From Pseudomonas asturiensis (GTDB taxonomy: Bacteria; Pseudomonadota; Gammaproteobacteria; Pseudomonadales; Pseudomonadaceae): 64,000 bases of DNA. Location of the stretch: contig NZ_FRDA01000003.1 in NCBI RefSeq assembly GCF_900143095.1, forward strand, positions 186,001 through 250,000, given 5' to 3'. Shown in pieces: positions 46,527 to 57,456 of the stretch. A model generated the notes under the pieces. The model had not been told where the DNA came from, ran no database searches, and saw only the letters and a program-made list of their open reading frames with translations. The position numbers and the translations under genes are program-made. Each line of letters opens with the position of its first letter. Position 1 is the first letter of the stretch.

Positions 46527-46557
46527 GTCTTGCGACTCACGAGTGAAGGGTGAATTC

Positions 46558-47706
46558 ATGATTGCATCGACTGGTAAAACCAACCTGTTGGGTCTGACTC
46601 AACTGGAAATGGAAAAATTCTTCGACTCTATCGGGGAGAAGCGCTTCCGTGCCGGTCAGGTCATGAAGTGGATTCACCACTTTGGCGTCGATGATTTCGA
46701 CGCCATGACGAACGTCAGCAAGGCCCTGCGCGAAAAGCTCAAGGCCTGCGCTGAAGTTCGCGGTCCTGAAGTCGTCAGCGAGGACATTTCGAGCGATGGC
46801 ACCCGTAAATGGGTGGTGCGCGTCGAGTCCGGCAGTTGCGTCGAGACCGTCTATATTCCGCAGGGCAAGCGCGGCACCTTGTGCGTGTCTTCCCAGGCGG
46901 GCTGTGCCCTGGATTGCAGTTTCTGCTCCACCGGCAAGCAAGGCTTCAACAGCAACCTCACTGCCGCCGAAGTCATCGGCCAGGTGTGGATTGCCAACAA
47001 ATCCTTTGGCAGTGTCCCGGCAACCGTCGACCGTGCCATCACCAACGTGGTGATGATGGGCATGGGCGAGCCACTGCTGAACTTCGATAATGTCATTGCC
47101 GCCATGCATCTGATGATGGATGACCTGGGGTATGGCATTTCCAAACGTCGGGTGACACTGTCCACCTCAGGCGTGGTACCGATGATCGATGAGCTGTCCA
47201 AGCACATCGACGTGTCGCTGGCCCTGTCGCTGCACGCGCCCAATGATGCGCTGCGCAACCAGTTGGTGCCGATCAACAAGAAATACCCGCTGAAAATGCT
47301 GCTCGAGTCCTGCCGTCGCTACATGTCGAACCTGGGCGAAAAGCGTGTGCTCACCATTGAGTACACCATGCTCAAGGACATCAACGACAAGGTCGAGCAT
47401 GCCGTCGAGATGATCGAGCTGCTCAAGGACACGCCTTGCAAGATCAACCTGATCCCGTTCAACCCGTTCCCGCACTCCGGTTACGAGCGTCCGAGCAACA
47501 ATGCGATCCGTCGTTTTCAGGATCTGTTGCATCAGGCGGGCTACAACGTCACTGTGCGTACCACGCGCGGTGAAGACATCGATGCTGCATGCGGCCAGTT
47601 GGTCGGGCAGGTGATGGATCGCACGCGCCGTAGCGAGCGCTACATTGCCGTGCGTGAGTTGAGTGCCGAGGCCGATACAGCGCCAGGCGCAGCAACCCGA
47701 ACCTGA
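46558..47706 (+). CDS. rlmN: RlmN, dual-specificity 23S rRNA/tRNA (adenine-C2) methyltransferase
   Basis: Encodes 382 residues. Radical-SAM enzyme that methylates A2503 of 23S rRNA and A37 of some tRNAs. The cluster motif CALDCSFC (C-x3-C-x2-C) is present, and [17 protein letters not shown] follows. ATG 46558 gives the family start [13 protein letters not shown]; the TGAAGGGTGA site is well placed. Confidence 0.96.
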   Translation: MIASTGKTNLLGLTQLEMEKFFDSIGEKRFRAGQVMKWIHHFGVDDFDAMTNVSKALREKLKACAEVRGPEVVSEDISSDGTRKWVVRVESGSCVETVYIPQGKRGTLCVSSQAGCALDCSFCSTGKQGFNSNLTAAEVIGQVWIANKSFGSVPATVDRAITNVVMMGMGEPLLNFDNVIAAMHLMMDDLGYGISKRRVTLSTSGVVPMIDELSKHIDVSLALSLHAPNDALRNQLVPINKKYPLKMLLESCRRYMSNLGEKRVLTIEYTMLKDINDKVEHAVEMIELLKDTPCKINLIPFNPFPHSGYERPSNNAIRRFQDLLHQAGYNVTVRTTRGEDIDAACGQLVGQVMDRTRRSERYIAVRELSAEADTAPGAATRT

Positions 47707-47731
47707 CTGCGACACCGCCAAGAGGGATCTC

Positions 47732-48490
47732 ATGTCTGTACGCGCCTCATTGCTGCTCTGTGCTGTCATGCTGCTCGTGGGTTGCGTCTCGACAGGCAAT
47801 ATCAATCCGCTCTCGACCTCCCAGGGTCGTGAAGAGGCGCGCAAGGCTTACGTTCAGTTGGGTATCGGATACCTTCAGCAGGGTCAGACCGAACGTGCCA
47901 AGGTCCCGCTGAAGAAGGCCCTTGAACTCGACGGTTCAGATGCGCAGGCCAACGCGGCGCTGGCACTGGTCTTTCAGGCCGAGATGGAGCCAGAGCTCGC
48001 CGAACAGTATTTTCGCAAGGCGATGTCCGCCAGCCGCGATGACACACGAATCGTCAATAATTTCGGCAGTTTCCTGTTCGAGCAGGGGCGTTACAAGGAA
48101 GCCTACGAGCGCTTCGAGCAGGCCGCAGCCGATAACCTCTACCCTGAGCGCTCACGGGTTTTCGAGAGCCTGGGCATGACATCGCTCAAGCTCGGCAACC
48201 GTGAGCAAGCCCGTGAGCAGTTCACCAAGGCCCTGCGCCTTGACCGTCAGCAACCGCGCTCCCTGCTGGAAATGGCTGAGTTGTCCTACGAAGACGGGCA
48301 GTATGTGCCGTCGCGTGATTATTACGACCGCTTTAATCAGCTGAGCGAGCAAAATGCACGTAGTCTATTGCTCGGTGCGCGGTTGGCTAAAATTTATGAC
48401 GACCGCAACAAGGCAGCCAGTTATGGTCTGCAATTAAAAAGACTCTATCCCGGTACGCCGGAATATCAGCAATACCTGTCGGAGCAATGA
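47732..48490 (+). CDS. pilF: PilF, type IV pilus pilotin lipoprotein
   Basis: Encodes 252 residues. It helps place the PilQ secretin in the outer membrane. The signal ends in lipobox LVGC (Cys18). TPR repeats cover the rest (YVQLGIGYLQQGQTERAKVPLKKALEL, NNFGSFLFEQGRYKEAYERFEQA and others). It overlaps the next gene by 4 bases. In Pseudomonas it is usually found between rlmN and rodZ, as here. Confidence 0.94.
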   Translation: MSVRASLLLCAVMLLVGCVSTGNINPLSTSQGREEARKAYVQLGIGYLQQGQTERAKVPLKKALELDGSDAQANAALALVFQAEMEPELAEQYFRKAMSASRDDTRIVNNFGSFLFEQGRYKEAYERFEQAAADNLYPERSRVFESLGMTSLKLGNREQAREQFTKALRLDRQQPRSLLEMAELSYEDGQYVPSRDYYDRFNQLSEQNARSLLLGARLAKIYDDRNKAASYGLQLKRLYPGTPEYQQYLSEQ

Positions 48491-49491
48491 TGAAAGCGGC
48501 GCATCCCGAAGTTGTAGCAACCACCCGCACGAATCCTGGGGAGACCCTGCGCCAGGTCCGCGAGAGCAGAAACTGGTCGCTGCCAGATGTGGCGTTGAGG
48601 CTGAACCTGACTGTGGCCTCGCTCAGTCACCTGGAAAACGGGAACTTTGAAAAGCTGCCCGGGCATACCTTCGCCCGCGGTTACGTGCGCGCCTACGCCA
48701 AACTCCTTGAGCTTGACCAGGCCGCGCTGGTCGAGCAGTTCGACCAGTTCACCGGTACGGACGGCAAGGGCAGCCCGGTTCATGCACTGGGCCGGATCGA
48801 AGAGCCCGTTCGCCTGTCGCACAACATTCTGCGTATCGTCAGTCTGTTGTTGCTTGTGGTGCTGGTGGGCGGTGGTTTCGTCTGGTGGCAGGATCAGGCC
48901 ACCTTGCGCGGCAAGGATCAGTCCGGGCTCAACCTTGAGCACGTTGAAGTCGAAAGCGCCGACGGTACGACCCAGATTCATCCGCTGGATGAGCCTGAGG
49001 ATCAGGCCGTTGTCGAGAACCAGACCGCCGGTCAGACCACGTTGCCGTTGAACGCCGGAACGCCGGCCAATGAAACCCAGAACGCTACGCCTGTCGTTCC
49101 GGCTCCAACCGTTAACGCGCCTGCGCACACGCAGGCGCCTGCAGCTACCGCAACGCCTCCGGCGACCACGGCCCAGACGCCTTCCGTTGCACCTGTCGTT
49201 CCGTCGATGCCAACCACGCCCGCCGAACAGCCTGCGCCCATGGTGGCAGGTGCCGGTCAGGTCAACGTGCAGTTCACCGCAGATTGCTGGACCCAGGTGA
49301 CTGACGGCAACGGCAAGGTGCTGGTCAGTGGCCTCAAGCGCAAGGGCGAAAGCCTGGACGTCAACGGCAAGCCGCCGCTGACCCTGCGTCTGGGTTTCGC
49401 ACGCGGTGCGCAAGTCAGCTACAACGGTCAGCCTGTAGACGTGGCTCCTTTTACCAGCGGCGAAACTGCTCGCCTGAAACTAGGGCAATAA
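48487..49491 (+). CDS. RodZ-like helix-turn-helix membrane protein (DUF4115)
   Basis: Encodes 334 residues (or 333 from the second ATG). RodZ links MreB to the envelope and shapes rod cells. The N-terminal HTH_25 domain (GETLRQVRESRNWSLPDVALRLNLTVASLSHLENGNF) is cytoplasmic, one membrane helix lies at about 116-137, a long Pro/Thr/Ala-rich linker follows and the C-terminal DUF4115 domain (VNVQFTADCWTQVTDGNGKVLVSGLKRKGESLDVNG) ends the protein. It sits between pilF and ispG, the usual rodZ position. Confidence 0.9.
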   Translation: MMKAAHPEVVATTRTNPGETLRQVRESRNWSLPDVALRLNLTVASLSHLENGNFEKLPGHTFARGYVRAYAKLLELDQAALVEQFDQFTGTDGKGSPVHALGRIEEPVRLSHNILRIVSLLLLVVLVGGGFVWWQDQATLRGKDQSGLNLEHVEVESADGTTQIHPLDEPEDQAVVENQTAGQTTLPLNAGTPANETQNATPVVPAPTVNAPAHTQAPAATATPPATTAQTPSVAPVVPSMPTTPAEQPAPMVAGAGQVNVQFTADCWTQVTDGNGKVLVSGLKRKGESLDVNGKPPLTLRLGFARGAQVSYNGQPVDVAPFTSGETARLKLGQ

Positions 49492-49494
49492 GTC

Positions 49495-50604
49495 ATGCAC
49501 GGCGAATCTCCGATCAAGCGTCGCGAATCCCGAAAAATCTGGGTGGGCTCTGTTCCGGTCGGCGGCGATGCCCCGATTGCAGTGCAGAGCATGACCAACA
49601 GCGACACCAATGATGTGGCGGCCACGGTCGCCCAGATCAACCGGCTGGAAGCCGCGGGCGTGGACATCGTGCGCGTTTCCGTGCCGGACATGGACGCCGC
49701 CGAGGCCTTTGGCCGAATCAAACAGCTGGTCAAGGTGCCGCTGGTTGCCGATATCCATTTCGACTACAAGATTGCCTTGCGCGTGGCTGAACTGGGTGTG
49801 GACTGCCTGCGTATCAATCCTGGCAACATCGGTCGTGAGGACCGTGTGCGTGCCGTGGTCGATGCTGCACGTGACCGCGGTATTCCGATCCGCATCGGCG
49901 TCAACGCCGGTTCGCTGGAAAAAGACCTGCAGAAGAAGTACGGCGAGCCTACGCCTGCCGCGCTGGTCGAATCGGCACTGCGCCATGTCGAGCACCTGGA
50001 TCGTCTGAATTTTCCGGATTTCAAGGTCAGTGTGAAGGCCTCGGACGTGTTCATGGCCGTGGAAGCCTACCGTCTGCTGGCCAAACAGATCGTCCAGCCG
50101 TTGCACCTTGGCATCACCGAGGCGGGCGGATTGCGCTCAGGCACAGTGAAATCGGCCGTCGGCCTAGGTATGCTGCTCGCCGAAGGGATTGGCGATACTA
50201 TCCGCATCTCGCTGGCCGCTGATCCGGTCGAAGAGGTGAAGGTCGGTTACGACATCCTCAAATCGTTGCGCCTTCGTTCCCGTGGCATCAACTTCATCGC
50301 CTGCCCGAGCTGCTCGCGGCAGAACTTCGATGTGGTGAAGACCATGAACGAGCTGGAAGGTCGCCTCGAAGATTTGCTGGTGCCGCTGGATGTCGCTGTT
50401 ATCGGTTGCGTGGTCAATGGTCCTGGCGAAGCCAAGGAGGCTCATGTCGGCCTCACCGGTGGTACGCCGAACCTGATCTACATCGACGGCAAGCCCGCGC
50501 AGAAGCTGACCAACGACAATCTCGTGGACGAGCTTGAACGCTTGATTCGCGAGAAAGCGGCTCAAAAGGTCGAAGCTGATGCATCGGTCATCGTGCGCAG
50601 CTAA
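49495..50604 (+). CDS. ispG: 4-hydroxy-3-methylbut-2-en-1-yl diphosphate synthase
   Basis: Encodes 369 residues. It catalyses the penultimate step of the MEP isoprenoid pathway using a [4Fe-4S] cluster. Cys ligands are in [13 protein letters not shown] and [18 protein letters not shown]. It starts 3 bases after the RodZ-like gene. Confidence 0.97.
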   Translation: MHGESPIKRRESRKIWVGSVPVGGDAPIAVQSMTNSDTNDVAATVAQINRLEAAGVDIVRVSVPDMDAAEAFGRIKQLVKVPLVADIHFDYKIALRVAELGVDCLRINPGNIGREDRVRAVVDAARDRGIPIRIGVNAGSLEKDLQKKYGEPTPAALVESALRHVEHLDRLNFPDFKVSVKASDVFMAVEAYRLLAKQIVQPLHLGITEAGGLRSGTVKSAVGLGMLLAEGIGDTIRISLAADPVEEVKVGYDILKSLRLRSRGINFIACPSCSRQNFDVVKTMNELEGRLEDLLVPLDVAVIGCVVNGPGEAKEAHVGLTGGTPNLIYIDGKPAQKLTNDNLVDELERLIREKAAQKVEADASVIVRS

Positions 50605-50626
50605 CCCGTATTGCTAAGGATTTTTT

Positions 50627-51916
50627 GTGAGTAAGTCTCTGCAAGCCATTCGTGGCATGAACGACATCCTGCCCGAGCAGACGCCCCTTTGGCGGCACTT
50701 CGAGGGCACTGTTTCGCGTCTGCTGGATAACTACGGTTATCGGCAGATTCGTATGCCTATCGTCGAGTTCACCGACCTGTTCAAACGCTCAATCGGCGAA
50801 GTGACCGATATCGTCGAGAAAGAGATGTACACCTTTGCCGACCGCAACGGTGACTCCCTGACCCTGCGCCCTGAAGGGACTGCGGCATGCGTGCGTGCTG
50901 TGCTCGAGCACGGCATCACGGGCGGTGGTCAGGTGCAGAAGCTGTGGTACATCGGTCCGATGTTCCGCCACGAACGTCCGCAGAAAGGTCGTTATCGCCA
51001 GTTTCACCAGATTGGTGTGGAAGTCTTCAACCTTGATGGCCCGGACATCGACGCCGAGCTGATCGTCATGACCTGGCGCCTGTGGGGCATGCTGGGCATC
51101 CGTAACGCGGTCAAGCTTGAACTCAACAGCCTGGGCACCAGCGAAGCGCGCGCGCGTTACCGCGACGCTCTGGTGGCGTTTCTGTCGGCCCGTCTCGATC
51201 AACTGGACGAGGACAGCCAGCGCCGCCTGAAAACCAACCCGTTGCGCGTGCTCGACACCAAGCATCCCGAGACTCAGGCGGTGCTGGTGGATGCGCCGAA
51301 GCTGGCTGATTATCTGGACGACGAATCCCGCGTGCACTTCGAGGGCCTGAAAGCCCGTCTGGACGCTGCCGGTATTCCGTATGTGATCAATCCCAAGCTG
51401 GTGCGCGGGCTGGATTACTACAGCAAGACCGTTTTCGAATGGGTCACTGATCAACTGGGTGCTCAGGGCACTGTCTGTGCGGGCGGTCGTTACGACGGTC
51501 TGGTCGAGCAGATGGGCGGCAAACCGACTGCAGGTGTCGGCTTTGCGATGGGTATCGAGCGTCTCGTGCTGCTGTTGGAAACCCTTGAGCAGATCCCTGA
51601 AGAGATTTCCCGTCAGGTGGATGTGTACCTGTGCGCGTTCGGCGAAGCGGCTGAACTTGCCGGGCTGACATTGGCCGAGCAATTGCGTGACCGCATGCCG
51701 AACCTTCGTCTGCAGGTCAATGCCGGAGCCGGCAGCTTCAAGAGCCAGTTCAAGAAGGCCGACAAGAGCGGCGCGCTGTATGCTCTGATCCTTGGCGAAG
51801 AAGAGCTCGCCCAGAAGATCATTGGCGTCAAACCCCTGCGTGGTCAGGGTGAACAACAAAATATTGCCTGGGATGCTCTGTCCGAGCACCTGGCCTCCTG
51901 CATCGTGCAGGGTTGA
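50627..51916 (+). CDS. hisS: Histidyl-tRNA synthetase
   Basis: Encodes 429 residues from GTG 50627. Charges tRNA-His. Class II motifs are visible: motif 2 ([21 protein letters not shown]), the histidine-binding [15 protein letters not shown] and motif 3 ([16 protein letters not shown]). GTG gives the conserved [17 protein letters not shown] start. Confidence 0.97.
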   Translation: MSKSLQAIRGMNDILPEQTPLWRHFEGTVSRLLDNYGYRQIRMPIVEFTDLFKRSIGEVTDIVEKEMYTFADRNGDSLTLRPEGTAACVRAVLEHGITGGGQVQKLWYIGPMFRHERPQKGRYRQFHQIGVEVFNLDGPDIDAELIVMTWRLWGMLGIRNAVKLELNSLGTSEARARYRDALVAFLSARLDQLDEDSQRRLKTNPLRVLDTKHPETQAVLVDAPKLADYLDDESRVHFEGLKARLDAAGIPYVINPKLVRGLDYYSKTVFEWVTDQLGAQGTVCAGGRYDGLVEQMGGKPTAGVGFAMGIERLVLLLETLEQIPEEISRQVDVYLCAFGEAAELAGLTLAEQLRDRMPNLRLQVNAGAGSFKSQFKKADKSGALYALILGEEELAQKIIGVKPLRGQGEQQNIAWDALSEHLASCIVQG

Positions 51917-51955
51917 AGCTGATTAACAGCCGTTTTAGCGAATAGGAGTATTGGG

Positions 51956-52597
51956 GTGTCGAGTTCCGAAGATGATGAGCTGGCAGTAATGAAGGACTGG
52001 TGGCAGCGCAACGGCAAACCCCTGGTAACAGGTGGTCTGCTGGCGTTGGTCGTGGTTCTTGGCTGGCAGTTCTGGCACAGGTATCAGGCCAATCAGTCGC
52101 AAGGCGCCTCGATGCTCTATCAGCAGTTGCTCGAAACCGCACTGACGCCCAGTGGCCAGGCAGACACTACCCGTGTCGCCGAAATATCCGGCAAGCTGAA
52201 AAGCGAATACGGCGGCACGACTTACGCGCAGTTCGGCAGTCTTTTCGTCGCCAAAGTGGCCGTGGATGCCGGTAAACTTGACGACGCGGCTGCAGAGCTC
52301 AAGGCGGTCGCCGACAAGCCTGCCAACGACACGTTGGGCGAAATTGCCCGCCAGCGTCTGGCTCGCGTGCTGGCTGCACAGAACAAGGCGGATGACGCGC
52401 TGAAACTGCTGGCGGGCGATGCGGATAAATCGTTCCTGGCCAGCCGTGAAGAACTCAAGGGTGACCTGCTGGTACAGCTGGGTCGTACCGACGAGGCACA
52501 TGCTGCATACCAAAAGGCCAAATCTGCTCTGTCCGAAGACGCAGCGGTGGGCGGCCTGCAAATGAAGCTCGACGATCTGGCGAAAGGGGATGCGTGA
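51956..52597 (+). CDS. YfgM-like periplasmic TPR protein
   Basis: Encodes 213 residues from GTG with an AGGAG site. It is a membrane-anchored ancillary SecYEG-associated chaperone in E. coli. A single membrane helix lies at about 20-38 (GKPLVTGGLLALVVVLGWQFW), then an Ala-rich TPR-like domain. It overlaps bamB by 8 bases, the usual gene order. Confidence 0.92.
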   Translation: MSSSEDDELAVMKDWWQRNGKPLVTGGLLALVVVLGWQFWHRYQANQSQGASMLYQQLLETALTPSGQADTTRVAEISGKLKSEYGGTTYAQFGSLFVAKVAVDAGKLDDAAAELKAVADKPANDTLGEIARQRLARVLAAQNKADDALKLLAGDADKSFLASREELKGDLLVQLGRTDEAHAAYQKAKSALSEDAAVGGLQMKLDDLAKGDA

Positions 52598-53741
52598 CGT
52601 GATTCGTTGGAAACATGCAGCATTGCTGGCTCTGGCCATTCTGGCCGCGGGTTGCAGCAGCAATAGCAAGAAGGAATTGCCGCCAGCCGAGCTGACCGAT
52701 TTCAAGGAAGAAGTGGTCCTGCAGAAGCAGTGGAGCCGCTCCATCGGTGACGGCCAGGGCAAGACTTACAACATGCTGGTTCCGGCCATCGATGGCGATC
52801 GCATCTATGCGGCCGACGTCACGGGCGAAATCGTATCGCTGGACCGCCTGACCGGCGACGTGATCTGGAAGAAGGATCTCGATCTTCCGGTGTCCGGCGC
52901 GGTTGGTGTGGGTTACGGCCTGGTGATGATCGGCACCCTCAAGGGTGAAGTGGTCGCCATGGACGCAACCACCGGTGAGGAAAAGTGGCGCGCTCGCGTG
53001 ACCAGTGAAGTGCTGGCTCCGCCTGCCACCAACGGCAGCGTTGTCGTGGTTCAGACTCAGGATGATCGCGTGGTCGGCTTCGATGCCTCCACCGGTTCCC
53101 AACTGTGGATCTACGAAAGCACGCCGGCCGTACTGACCCTGCGTGGTACAGGCGCACCGCTGGCGACCAATCGCCTTGCGGTGGCAGGTCTGTCCACTGG
53201 CAAGGTGGTCGCGCTGGACATCACCAACGGCGTGCCGATCTGGGAGCAGCGCGTAGCGGTCCCGCAAGGTCGCTCGGAACTGGATCGTGTGGTTGATATC
53301 GACGGCGGCCTTTTGCTGTCCGGCGGTACACTGTACGTCGCGACTTATCAGGGCCGTGTTGCGGGTCTGGAGCTGGAAAGCGGTCGAGTCCTCTGGCAGC
53401 GTGATGCGTCTAGCTACTCGGGTGTTGCCCAGGGCTTCGGCAGCGTCTACGCGACGCTGGCCTCCGGTACGGTCGAAGGTATCGACGAGCGTTCTTCCTC
53501 CGCCTTGTGGAGCAACGAATCTCTGGCCCGTCGCCAACTGGGCGCGCCGGAAGTGTATTCCAGCTACATCGCGGTCGGCGACATGGAAGGCTATCTTCAC
53601 CTGTTGAGCCAGGTGGATGGTCGTTTCGTGGGGCGTCAGCGCATCGACAGCGATGGGCTGCGTGCTCGTCCGCTGGTGGTTGGTGACATGATTTACGTGT
53701 ATGGCAACAGCGGCAAACTGGAAGCCCTGACCATCAAGTAA
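52590..53741 (+). CDS. bamB: BamB, outer-membrane protein assembly lipoprotein
   Basis: Encodes 383 residues (380 if GTG 52599 is used). It is an eight-blade beta-propeller lipoprotein of the BAM complex. The signal ends in lipobox LAAGC (Cys22), and repeated propeller segments such as GEIVSLDRLTGDVIWKKDL, GEVVAMDATTGEEKWRARV and DRVVGFDASTGSQLWIYE are clear. Confidence 0.96.
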   Translation: MRDVIRWKHAALLALAILAAGCSSNSKKELPPAELTDFKEEVVLQKQWSRSIGDGQGKTYNMLVPAIDGDRIYAADVTGEIVSLDRLTGDVIWKKDLDLPVSGAVGVGYGLVMIGTLKGEVVAMDATTGEEKWRARVTSEVLAPPATNGSVVVVQTQDDRVVGFDASTGSQLWIYESTPAVLTLRGTGAPLATNRLAVAGLSTGKVVALDITNGVPIWEQRVAVPQGRSELDRVVDIDGGLLLSGGTLYVATYQGRVAGLELESGRVLWQRDASSYSGVAQGFGSVYATLASGTVEGIDERSSSALWSNESLARRQLGAPEVYSSYIAVGDMEGYLHLLSQVDGRFVGRQRIDSDGLRARPLVVGDMIYVYGNSGKLEALTIK

Positions 53742-53826
53742 TGAGTGAACATGCCGGAGGCCCAAGGCCTCTGGCGACCTTGCTCAGGCAAGGCTGCAGT
53801 GCCCTCGGGCACTGCCCCGAACTCCG

Positions 53827-53849
53827 GCCGCTGCCCTGCAGCGGCTTTT
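53827..53849 (+). terminator. Probable terminator between bamB and der
   Basis: GCCGCTGC/GCAGCGGC stem with a three-base loop and four T. Other small inverted repeats (for example GAGGCCCAAGGCCTC at about 53757) also lie in this 140-base gap. Confidence 0.65.
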
Positions 53850-53881
53850 GTATTTTCTGAAATAACGAAGTGGAGAGCCGC

Positions 53882-55351
53882 ATGGTTCCCGTAATCGCCC
53901 TGGTGGGTCGACCGAACGTCGGCAAGTCCACCATGTTCAACCGCCTGACCAGGACCCGCGACGCCATTGTCGGCGATCTGTCCGGTCTTACCCGTGATCG
54001 CCAATACGGAGAGGCGAAGTGGCAGGGGCGCTCCTACATTTTGATCGACACCGGCGGTATTTCCGGTGACGAGCATGGCATGGACGAAAAGATGGCCGAG
54101 CAGTCGCTGCTGGCCATCGAAGAAGCCGATGTGGTGCTGTTTCTTGTAGACGCCCGAGCAGGCTATACCGCTGCCGATCAGATGATTGGCGAGCACCTGC
54201 GCAAACGTAACAAGCGTTCCTATGTGGTCGCCAACAAGATCGACAACATCGACGAAAACCTGGCCCGTGCCGAGTTCAGTCCGATGGGTCTGGGTGATGC
54301 CATTCCGGTAGCCGGCGCCCATGGTCGCGGTATCTCGCAGATGCTGGAAATCGCCCTGCGCGAATTCCCGCGCGACGAGGACGACCAGGAAGACGCTGAA
54401 GTCGAAGAGGTCGCCGAAGGTCAGGAAGCCAAGCGCATTCCAGGCCCCAGCGAAAAGGACGGCATCAAGATCGCAATCATCGGTCGCCCCAACGTCGGCA
54501 AGTCGACGCTGGTCAACCGCATGCTGGGTGAAGACCGGGTCATCGTTTATGACGAACCGGGCACTACGCGTGACAGTATCTACATTCCCTTCGAGCGTAA
54601 CGAAGAGAAGTACACGCTGATCGATACCGCCGGTGTGCGCAAGCGCGGCAAGATTCACGAGGAAGTTGAAAAGTTTTCCGTGGTCAAGACGCTGCAGGCC
54701 ATCAAGGACGCCAACGTCGTGATCTTCGTGATGGATGCCCGCGAGGGCGTGGTCGATCACGACCTCAACCTGCTGGGCTTCGCCCTTGAAGCGGGTCGTG
54801 CGCTGGTTATCGCGCTGAACAAGTGGGACGGCATGACGCCGGGCGAACGTGACTACGTGAAGGTCGAGCTGGAGCGTCGTCTGTTCTTTGTCGACTTCGC
54901 GGACATTCACTTCATCTCGGCCCTGCACGGCACGGGCGTGGGCAACCTGTATCAGTCGGTACAGAACTCGTTCAAGTCTGCGGTCACTCGCTGGCCGACC
55001 AGCCGTCTGACCCAGATTCTCGAAGACGCCGTCAGCGAGCACGCACCGCCGATGGTTGGCAGCCGCCGCATCAAGCTGCGGTACGCTCACCTGGGGGGTG
55101 CCAACCCGCCGTTGATCGTGATCCACGGTAACCAGGTCGAGAAGGTCCCCAAGTCCTACGTCCGCTACCTGGAAAACACCTATCGCCGTGTGCTCAAACT
55201 GGTCGGTACGCCGATCCGTATCGAGTTCAAGGGCGGTGAGAACCCGTATGAAGGCAACAAGAACACGCTGACCGACCGCCAGGTCAACAAGAAGCGTCGG
55301 ATGATGTCGCACCACAAGAAAGCCGACAAGAAGCGCCGCGATAAGCGCTGA
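53882..55351 (+). CDS. der: Der (EngA), double-domain ribosome-assembly GTPase
   Basis: Encodes 489 residues. Needed for 50S subunit maturation. Two GTPase domains are visible, each with GRPNVGKS (residues 8-15 and about 203-210), with DTGG and DTAG switch motifs and a basic C-terminal KH-like tail rich in Lys/Arg. ATG 53882 gives the typical [17 protein letters not shown] start. Confidence 0.97.
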   Translation: MVPVIALVGRPNVGKSTMFNRLTRTRDAIVGDLSGLTRDRQYGEAKWQGRSYILIDTGGISGDEHGMDEKMAEQSLLAIEEADVVLFLVDARAGYTAADQMIGEHLRKRNKRSYVVANKIDNIDENLARAEFSPMGLGDAIPVAGAHGRGISQMLEIALREFPRDEDDQEDAEVEEVAEGQEAKRIPGPSEKDGIKIAIIGRPNVGKSTLVNRMLGEDRVIVYDEPGTTRDSIYIPFERNEEKYTLIDTAGVRKRGKIHEEVEKFSVVKTLQAIKDANVVIFVMDAREGVVDHDLNLLGFALEAGRALVIALNKWDGMTPGERDYVKVELERRLFFVDFADIHFISALHGTGVGNLYQSVQNSFKSAVTRWPTSRLTQILEDAVSEHAPPMVGSRRIKLRYAHLGGANPPLIVIHGNQVEKVPKSYVRYLENTYRRVLKLVGTPIRIEFKGGENPYEGNKNTLTDRQVNKKRRMMSHHKKADKKRRDKR

Positions 55352-55372
55352 ATCGTCTGTAGGAAATGTACG

Positions 55373-55399
55373 AAAAAGGCACCTCTGGTGCCTTTTTTT
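55373..55399 (+). terminator. Rho-independent terminator after der
   Basis: AAGGCACC/GGTGCCTT stem with loop TCT and seven T. It also has an A-rich left arm. Confidence 0.9.
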
Positions 55400-55471
55400 A
55401 TGCGCGCTCCATGGGCTATCCTGCCTGACCCGTGCCGCCGTGGTGCCGGGGGATTGCAGGGAAAGGGCTCC

Positions 55472-56620
55472 ATGATCGACAGCAAGCTGCCTAATGTGGG
55501 CACCACCATCTTCACCGTCATGTCACAACTGGCTGCCGAAACCGGCGCTATTAATCTGTCCCAGGGCTTTCCCGATTTCGATGGGCCGCAGGCATTGCGT
55601 GATGCGGTATGCCGTCATGTCATGCAGGGCCATAACCAGTACTCACCGATGACCGGCCTGCCCGCGCTTCGTCAGCAGGTTGCGGCCAAGATCGCCCGCA
55701 GCTACGGGCGTACCGTCAACCCGGACACTGAAATCACCATCACGCCGGGTGCCACGCAAGGGATTTTCTGTGCCGTTCAGACGGTCATTCGTCCTGGTGA
55801 CGAAGTCATCATTTTCGATCCCTGCTATGACAGCTACGAGCCGGCGGTCGAACTGGCCGGCGGCCGCTGTGTTCATGTGCAACTGGGGCTGGATGATTTC
55901 TCGATCGACTGGCAGAAACTCAGCGACGCACTGAGCCCGCGTACGCGCATGATCGTCATCAACAGCCCGCACAACCCGAGCGGCGCGCTGATCAGTCGCG
56001 CTGAACTTGACCGACTGGCGGCGTTGATTGCCGAGCGTGACATCTATCTGCTCAGCGACGAGGTGTACGAGCATCTGGTGTTCGACGGCCTGCGTCATGT
56101 CAGTGTGCTGGATCATGAAGAGCTGTATCAGCGTGCATTCGTCGTCAGCTCGTTCGGCAAGACCTATCACGTAACAGGCTGGAAAACCGGTTACGTGGTC
56201 GCACCGCCTGCGTTGACCGCCGAGATGCGCAAGGTGCATCAATATGTGAGCTTCTGCGGGGTGACGCCGCTGCAGTTCGCGCTGGCAGATTTCATGGCTG
56301 AACACCCGGAGCACGTCGACGAATTGCCTGCTTTCTATCAGGCCAAACGTGATTATTTCTGCAATCAACTGAAGCCTTCACGTTTCAGTTTCGCGCCGGT
56401 CGGCGGGACCTATTTCCAGTTGGTGGATTATTCGCAGATTCGTCCGGACCTCAACGATGTCGACATGGCGCTGTGGATGACCCGCGAACATGGCGTGGCC
56501 AGTATTCCGATCTCCGTGTTTTACCAGAGCCCGCCTGAAGGTCAGCGCCTGATCCGGTTGTGCTTCGCCAAGCAAGAGGAGACGCTGCGTCTGGCGGCGG
56601 AAAAACTATGCGCGATATGA
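55472..56620 (+). CDS. PLP-dependent aminotransferase, YbdL (methionine aminotransferase) type
   Basis: Encodes 382 residues. Fold-type I aminotransferase, likely using methionine, glutamine or aromatic amino acids. It has LSQGFPDFDGP, the NSPHNPSGALIS block, DEVYEHLVFDG and the PLP-lysine segment SSFGKTYHVTGWKTGY. The downstream omega-amidase overlaps by 13 bases, matching the transaminase/omega-amidase partnership of methionine salvage. A CTCCATGATC start with GGAAAGGG is used. Confidence 0.92.
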   Translation: MIDSKLPNVGTTIFTVMSQLAAETGAINLSQGFPDFDGPQALRDAVCRHVMQGHNQYSPMTGLPALRQQVAAKIARSYGRTVNPDTEITITPGATQGIFCAVQTVIRPGDEVIIFDPCYDSYEPAVELAGGRCVHVQLGLDDFSIDWQKLSDALSPRTRMIVINSPHNPSGALISRAELDRLAALIAERDIYLLSDEVYEHLVFDGLRHVSVLDHEELYQRAFVVSSFGKTYHVTGWKTGYVVAPPALTAEMRKVHQYVSFCGVTPLQFALADFMAEHPEHVDELPAFYQAKRDYFCNQLKPSRFSFAPVGGTYFQLVDYSQIRPDLNDVDMALWMTREHGVASIPISVFYQSPPEGQRLIRLCFAKQEETLRLAAEKLCAI

Positions 56621-57399
56621 GCGGATTGCCGAATCTTAACCTCGCTCTGATCCAGACCACGCTGGCCTGGCATGACCGGGACGCCAATCTGGAGCATTTC
56701 GAGTTGCTGCTTGATCAGGCGAGGGGTGCCGATCTGGTGATTTTGCCGGAGATGTTCACCACCGGCTTCTCGATGGAGTCAGAAGCGCTCGCCGAGCCCG
56801 AGGCAGGTCCGACGTCCGACTGGCTGCTGGCGCAAGCCCGACGGATCGGTGCGGTCATTACGGGCAGCGTGATTATCCGCGCAGCCGATGGCAGTCATCG
56901 TAACCGCCTGCTGTGGGCACGTCCTGATGGCGAGCTGTTGCACTACGACAAGCGCCACCTGTTTCGTATGGCAGGCGAGCATGAGCACTACACGCCAGGC
57001 GAGCGTCAGGTGATGTTCGAACTCAAGGGCTGGCGTATTCGGCCGCTGATCTGCTACGACTTGCGGTTCCCGGTCTGGAGCCGCGATGCTCAGGACACCG
57101 ATCTGCTGCTCTACACCGCCAATTGGCCGGGTGCCCGACGTCTGCACTGGAATCGGCTGCTGCCCGCCAGAGCCATCGAGAACCTGTGCTACGTGGCGGC
57201 GGTCAATCGCGTCGGAACCGATGGCAAGGGCTTCGCCTATACCGGAGACAGTCAGGTACTGGACTTCCAGGGCGAGACGTTGCTCGGTATCGGTGAAGCG
57301 GATGGCGTGTTTCAGGCAACCCTGAATGCGGCTGATCTTCAGGCCTATCGAACGCGCTTTCCGGCCGGGCTGGACGCCGATTCATTTAATATTCAATAA
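56608..57399 (+). CDS. Omega-amidase (nitrilase superfamily, YafV-like)
   Basis: Encodes 263 residues. It hydrolyses alpha-keto acid omega-amides such as alpha-ketoglutaramate. The Glu-Lys-Cys triad is visible: Glu in VILPEMFTTGFSM, Lys in HYDKRHLFRMAGE and Cys in PLICYDLRFPVWS. The overlap with the upstream aminotransferase gene supports joint action in metabolite repair/salvage. Confidence 0.92.
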   Translation: MRDMSGLPNLNLALIQTTLAWHDRDANLEHFELLLDQARGADLVILPEMFTTGFSMESEALAEPEAGPTSDWLLAQARRIGAVITGSVIIRAADGSHRNRLLWARPDGELLHYDKRHLFRMAGEHEHYTPGERQVMFELKGWRIRPLICYDLRFPVWSRDAQDTDLLLYTANWPGARRLHWNRLLPARAIENLCYVAAVNRVGTDGKGFAYTGDSQVLDFQGETLLGIGEADGVFQATLNAADLQAYRTRFPAGLDADSFNIQ

Positions 57400-57456
57400 A
57401 TGCTTCAGAATGTTTCAAGTCGGTCGATAGCGTTCGCAGTCCCTCCGGAGAACGTC